Of a stretch of 64,000 bases of DNA, positions 59,166 to 64,000 are shown piece after piece. Under the pieces are notes generated by a model. That model saw nothing but the letters and a program-made list of their open reading frames with translations, ran no database searches and had not been told where the DNA came from. The number at the start of each line of letters is the position of its first letter. Position 1 is the stretch's first letter. This stretch comes from Brasenia schreberi (lineage: Eukaryota; Streptophyta; Magnoliopsida; Nymphaeales; Cabombaceae): the NCBI GenBank assembly GCA_036023115.1, contig JAYKKT010000086.1, positions 17,189,501 through 17,253,500 on the forward strand. Direction: 5' to 3'. The translations under genes were made by a program, and so were the position numbers.

Positions 59166-61039
59166 TCGCATGGCGCAAGCCAATTCATATGCTATGATCT
59201 ATGCTGCTTTAGTTATCTTCTAACATTAGAAACTTGAATGTACTGCGAAGATTAGAAGGTGCAAGAACAAGCTGCTGTCTATGGTAGAGATGGATTTTGC
59301 TTCTTTCTAATTAAATCTGGATGTACTTAGCTATCTATCTCTATATGGAAATGTGACATGTGGGGCTGATTCTTGTGTGACTAGATGTTAAGCAACTCAT
59401 GCAGATGATATGCTTCAGAGAATACCTGCAGATCATGAATTGGTCAGTATGCAATTCGATACGAAAGCCAGAGGTATGGAGGTGCAACACCAACCCGTGA
59501 TTAAAGATAACAAAGGGGCAATATAAAATAGGCAACGGCAGTTACGTACCAAGAGAGTGTTGCAGGATCTCTGAATCACAAATCTGAGTTAGCAAGCAGG
59601 TGACCTGCAGCTAGCTGTTTGAAATCAAGGAGGAAGCTTTTCTCTCTTGCAGTAAATGGTCAGGCGCTGGATAGAGACAGAAGTAATAGGTGTATTTTAA
59701 TCACAAACAGACGGGCAAGTCATGGACTGATCCGTCTGCTTGTGCAGTATCACACTCAGATCTTCTGCAGGTTCGCTTGACTGCGAGCGGCTGATTTGTT
59801 GCCGCAGATTACTTGCCTTTCTGGATCAGTAAGTTGCCATTTTGTTGCTGCTGAGGTTGGCCAGTCAAAGTGTTTGTTATGTGCCCAAGAGTCATTGTAA
59901 GATTTTCTTACAATTACTTTGGCATTATACATTTAAAATTTGGAGATTATAGTTTAGAATCTTCTACTGTGTCATATGAAGTTATTCCCTTAACACTATA
60001 GTGAATATTTCTACTTTGAAGAATTGAAAGTGTGAGTAACAAATTAATTTGATTTAAATATTTCAATAATTTGGCGATTATAAAATACACATCTGCAAGT
60101 TGGGGCATTTTGTTGCACTAAGCCTACTTTTATATGATAAGAGTAGGCTTAGTGCAACAAGTAACTTACAATAACATGGTATGTATGTAATATTAATAAT
60201 ATTATATCATCTCGATCAAGATAATTTACAATACATATGGTCTTTAGACTTGAGATAGTATTTATTTTCACATGTAAATAGTTTGGGAATTGTAGTGTTA
60301 ATGTACTGTGTTAAACCTAGATGACTGACAGTTCGCAGCCTTATCAGTTGCATGTAGGAGATAACTACGAGCCAAGATGAGATTTATTTCCTTGGGCATA
60401 TATGAAAAAGATTCTATTTCATTATTAACTATTCTTGATAATTAATTCCTTGGCAAGATAAATAAGCATGACAGAAGAGTGATTCCTTTGATGATCCATC
60501 AGGATATGACTAATGACATTGTCATATAATCTGCTAAATACATTTGACCAACACCTGGAAGAAAATCGATTTTTGAAACGGAAGGGTGTTGAACACATGG
60601 TATACATGGTCAAGAATGTGAGGATCTGCCTAATTTTGACCGAACTCAAAGTGACCCGAGCCGACCCGATTGCACCCCCACACTCATGTGTCAGCAAGTT
60701 TGTTCTCATAGGCTGAAAAGTTCAATCATCCTTTAGCATTGTCATGCTCTCCGCTCATCGACCGGATCGTTATTTATGCATGTTCGTGGAGGAGCACCAT
60801 TATTGATTATACTCCGTGGAGAATGTGGTCGAACTATCCTCCTGCCTGTTCTAATGGCTTATCAGGGAAGCAGTGGCTACTAGGCACTTGCTGAGGCACC
60901 TCAGTTCGTTTGCCGAATCTCGGCACGTTCGAGTGGCCCTACATTACTGCGCTGAGCCCTTTAGGTTCGCCTCCACTTTTCAAGTGTTAGTGAGATTTTC
61001 AATGCTAGAACATGGTTGTACGATCATTTAAACATTTAT
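59166..61039. other. Intergenic sequence
   Basis: No gene recognised. Contains the hairpin at 60110-60160. Confidence 0.45.
60110..60160. repeat. Perfect hairpin, 19-bp arms, 13-nt loop
   Basis: TTGTTGCACTAAGCCTACT (60110-60128) and its exact reverse complement (60142-60160) surround TTTATATGATAAG. The arms are perfect in otherwise diverged AT-rich DNA. No downstream T-run marks it as a terminator and this is not bacterial DNA. A foldback transposon remnant or a transcribed hairpin are the options. Confidence 0.85.
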
Positions 61040-61250
61040 AATGTTTTTTTATGAGGAGGCATGAAAAATTAGATTGTAAAAATGTTAAAAAGAAGAAGAT
61101 AAAGACAATAAAGGTGTTAACAGGAAACAATAAAATAATAAAAAAGGATCTAATTTATGTTGAATTAACTGTTAGCATGACACACAATCGAACTCTATCG
61201 AAACAAAGAATCTATATAACTAATTCATTTATAGTTATTGTTGGTAGAAT
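61040..61250 (+). mobile_element. RTE LINE 3' remnant
   Basis: Plus-strand sequence follows the RTE C-terminus: RRHEKLDCKNVKKKKIKTIK, LIYVELTVSMTHNRTL and KQRIYIT match the [28 protein letters not shown] and KQRIHVA blocks of the copy at 26377-27426. The 3' tail is lost. Confidence 0.65.
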
Positions 61251-61870
61251 AGAACATGTCAAAAGAAATTTTGATGGTAAATGTTATTAACTTGCATGAA
61301 TAGACTTTTTTTCAAAGGGTTTTGTCATCTCCAAATCACTTTAATAACACGAAGTGGGTGCGGGCACGCTAGAAGACACTCGACTGTGTTGTTGAAGGCT
61401 TCAAAATCAGCAAGATTTTCATGTTTAGATCATACGAGTCCATTAAGGCTCCTTTACGATAGTAGCTCAAGTACACAAACCCAATTTTATGAAAGAGGGG
61501 ATTTTATTGGTATTTCGAAAGAAGTTTGATTACAAATCCAAAACGAGAACATGATTGCTTATGTGTGATGTCACAACCTATGATGCAACCACCATCTCGC
61601 GTTTCGAGGTGAAAGCACAACCCGAAATGTATTTGAAATGTGAGAAACGTTTCATTCACATCTTAGATGACATTAAATACTTTACATAAATAAATCAATA
61701 ATCAAACACGCAAGTTTATCCATGGACTTAGCTGGTAATAATGCTCTTTGAGTTGGGAAAAGCTTTCATTAGAAGCATTTTGTGTTATTTATCTTTTCAC
61801 TATTCATTTATTTTTTACACAGGCGTACGTGCACATCTTTTGCAATATTTATAAATAAATAAATAAATAA

Positions 61871-61910
<40 letters not shown>

Positions 61911-64000
61911 ATTTTCTTGTTTCTTAATTTTTGCATGTGTGCCATTTCTCATGTACAGTTTTCGTATCCGTTTCCGTTTTCATGCAACATAGGCCTCAAC
62001 TGATATGGCGAAGTTTCATTTATAGCAAAGAAGTTGATTATGCACAGAAATTGGCCAACCACGTGGTGAGAGCTGTCCACGTTTGGCATAAATTATTATT
62101 TTGTTCCATCATCCAAATTTGAGAACCTCAATCTTTTCGTGAATTGTAGGGATCCATACCTGGCTTTCTTCCTGATTGACAGTCTCCTTTCTTATTCTCT
62201 GATTAATTTTAGTCTAACTTTCAATCAGAAATAGTCGGTTTGTAGCTGGTTTGAATCGTAATTGAACCGGCCGGACCAAGCCTACAGCTCTGCCTTTCTA
62301 GGAGTTGGACCAAAACCATAACTGGAACAAGTGGTTAAGAACCACTGGAATTCCACCATGAAATTGGCGGTTCCCAACTATGCCGACTGTCGGGTTCCAC
62401 CGTCCCTGGGTCCTCTGGGCCACCCACGTTGGCATGTCGTGACCTCCCTAGGCTAGGTTGCCCCTGCGCACACATTGCGTTTCTAATTTCAAAACGAAAA
62501 AAATAGGGCATGGACTCGCACTCGCGTCCTATCTAACGGCCATATGACGACAAGTGACTGGTTGTCTACCGCCTGAGAACCACTCAGAAGCTGACAACCA
62601 TGAACAAGAGCCAATTGGATACAACCAAATCAAGAGTTATTGAACATTAAAAATTTTAAAAAATAATTGTTGATATATATTATAAAAACAAGATTTATAT
62701 TTTATAAATATTATTTCAAATTTTAGAGAGTCAAATTTTTAACTTGGAGATGAGCTCTCCAATTCTATAAACGAGCCTTATAACATAGCTATCATCACAT
62801 ATCCATTTCAAGCATTCATGCTCAACTCACTAATTTGGCATCTCTTGCCTCTCTTTTCATACTTACTCTCTCTAACTCTTTGAGTTTCTATTTTTTTCTT
62901 TGTCATCTTTTTTATTTTTAATAATATTTCATAATATCCATATTATCCCACTTATTTACCAATTTATCAATCACTCTTTTTCACTCTCATTCTTTGATTT
63001 TATGGTTTCATTTCGATTTCATCATTTTTGGCAAAATCAATGATTAAGCATGGTGATGGCACTTCTAGCTCTAAGAATAAAAGAAATGCCATTCTCTATA
63101 GAAATCGAAGTTGCCATATTATAGAAATGTCTCTACCAATACCGCTAAGCTAATAAAACACTACAAATATGTGTAATGGTATTAACATTTCATTTATGCA
63201 GGAGACCATTTCACTGCTAAAGGTTGATGGAATACAATCATCATTGATACACGAAGGACACCTAAAATGCAAGTCACAAGGATTAGACATTTTCAAGATT
63301 CATGTTAGGAAACTATATGATGAATAAGGCATTGTTAATCAAGTGAGGAAACGTCCAACAAAAGTGAGTTTAGAATGTTTAACAAGCCTAATTTTCTCTG
63401 CAAGAATGTTCTTGCACAGATGGATTTGCTTTTATGAGCCTTTTCCACTATAGCTCTACTCAAAATAGAGTAGTTTGTATTAGTAGAATATCTTTCATTT
63501 ACTTTTAATAAAAAACTTAGTATTATTAATCACATTAAGGATGTACATAATCCTTTAATAATACCTATTTCTACACAGTCAGTCAATATATATATGTGTG
63601 TATATATATTATATAAAAAGAAAAAAAGAGTTAGATGCATTTCCATTTCACTTTATCATAGTATTTCATAGTGAACTCATATATAGAGTAGATCATACTT
63701 AATAGATTCAAAAAGTCTTCTTGCTTTGATAAGTCACATACTACACAAAATATTTTAATTTACTAAAATCAATTTTTGAAGAATATCATTTTTTTAAGGT
63801 ATTTTCTATTCCACTTGATAATACTATTCTAAATACATGTGATATTTGTGACTTATAAAGAATATGTCAACCTATTTTAGATAGTAAACCTTTTATATTC
63901 ATTATTCTTTCATGCAATTAACTTATTTATATAAGATATGAAAATTTTAAGACCTGAAATATAACCTATTAAAAACATCCTTAATTTTGTATTAGGTTTT
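61251..64000. other. AT-rich intergenic sequence with microsatellites
   Basis: (AAAT)n(AT)n at about 61852-61908 and TATATG/TA repeats at 63582-63614. A region at 62240-62400 rich in AACCGG/GGACC-type words may be a degraded MITE, but no ends were found. No gene recognised. Confidence 0.5.

Noticed and set aside
62240..62400. MITE suggested by AACCGG and GGTTCC-like words
   Set aside because: No paired ends and no target duplication could be found, only composition.

Overview
The window is nuclear DNA from a flowering plant. Four things show this: the first exon of a GH3 auxin/jasmonate-conjugating enzyme with a plant-type TATA box and GT splice donor, a plant-type WDR25-like WD40 gene with spliced exons, plant RTE, L1-like and Ty1/copia retrotransposons, and BED/DUF659/hAT_C transposons. 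The DNA is AT-rich and dominated by transposable elements. The lineage within flowering plants cannot be fixed from the sequence alone.

Layout. 0-0.43 kb: minus-strand start of a GH3 gene that runs off the left edge, with its promoter. 0.7-19 kb: intergenic DNA with tRNA-derived SINEs carrying microsatellite tails, an old near-full-length RTE LINE (3.3-6.87 kb) split by a 515-bp hAT-type MITE, a candidate gene-capturing hAT element (7.8-8.6 kb), a divergent hAT remnant (12 kb), and a cluster of (TA)n/(GA)n-bordered foldback elements (15.3-18.1 kb). 19.8-29 kb: a near-complete but broken RTE LINE (+), then several minus-strand RTE copies, one inserted inside another. 31.3-50.4 kb: exons of a WDR25-like gene on the minus strand, now a pseudogene. 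Its third exon is split by a 3.3-kb hAT transposon, and its 12.5-kb second intron holds five more members or fragments of the same hAT family plus a 210-bp RTE-derived retroposon. 53.9-57.4 kb: a decayed, internally deleted copia element. 57.4-59.2 kb: a decayed L1-type LINE. 59.2-64 kb: AT-rich DNA with an RTE remnant, a perfect hairpin and microsatellites.

Most interesting is the hAT family at 32-47 kb. Its members share ends of the form CAGTGTTGTCCG...CGGATAACACTG, make 8-bp target duplications, and carry dense arrays of GTATCG/CGATAC at both ends, some forming perfect palindromes up to 38 bp. Autonomous-type (decayed) copies, internally deleted copies and an element nested in another element lie side by side. 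The copy in WDR25 exon 3 can be placed to the base, because the interrupted coding sequence resumes on both sides of a target duplication.

No intact transposase or reverse transcriptase was found. Apart from the GH3 exon, no gene here looks functional. Assignments rest on reading the sequence and on family motifs known from memory; no database search was run.
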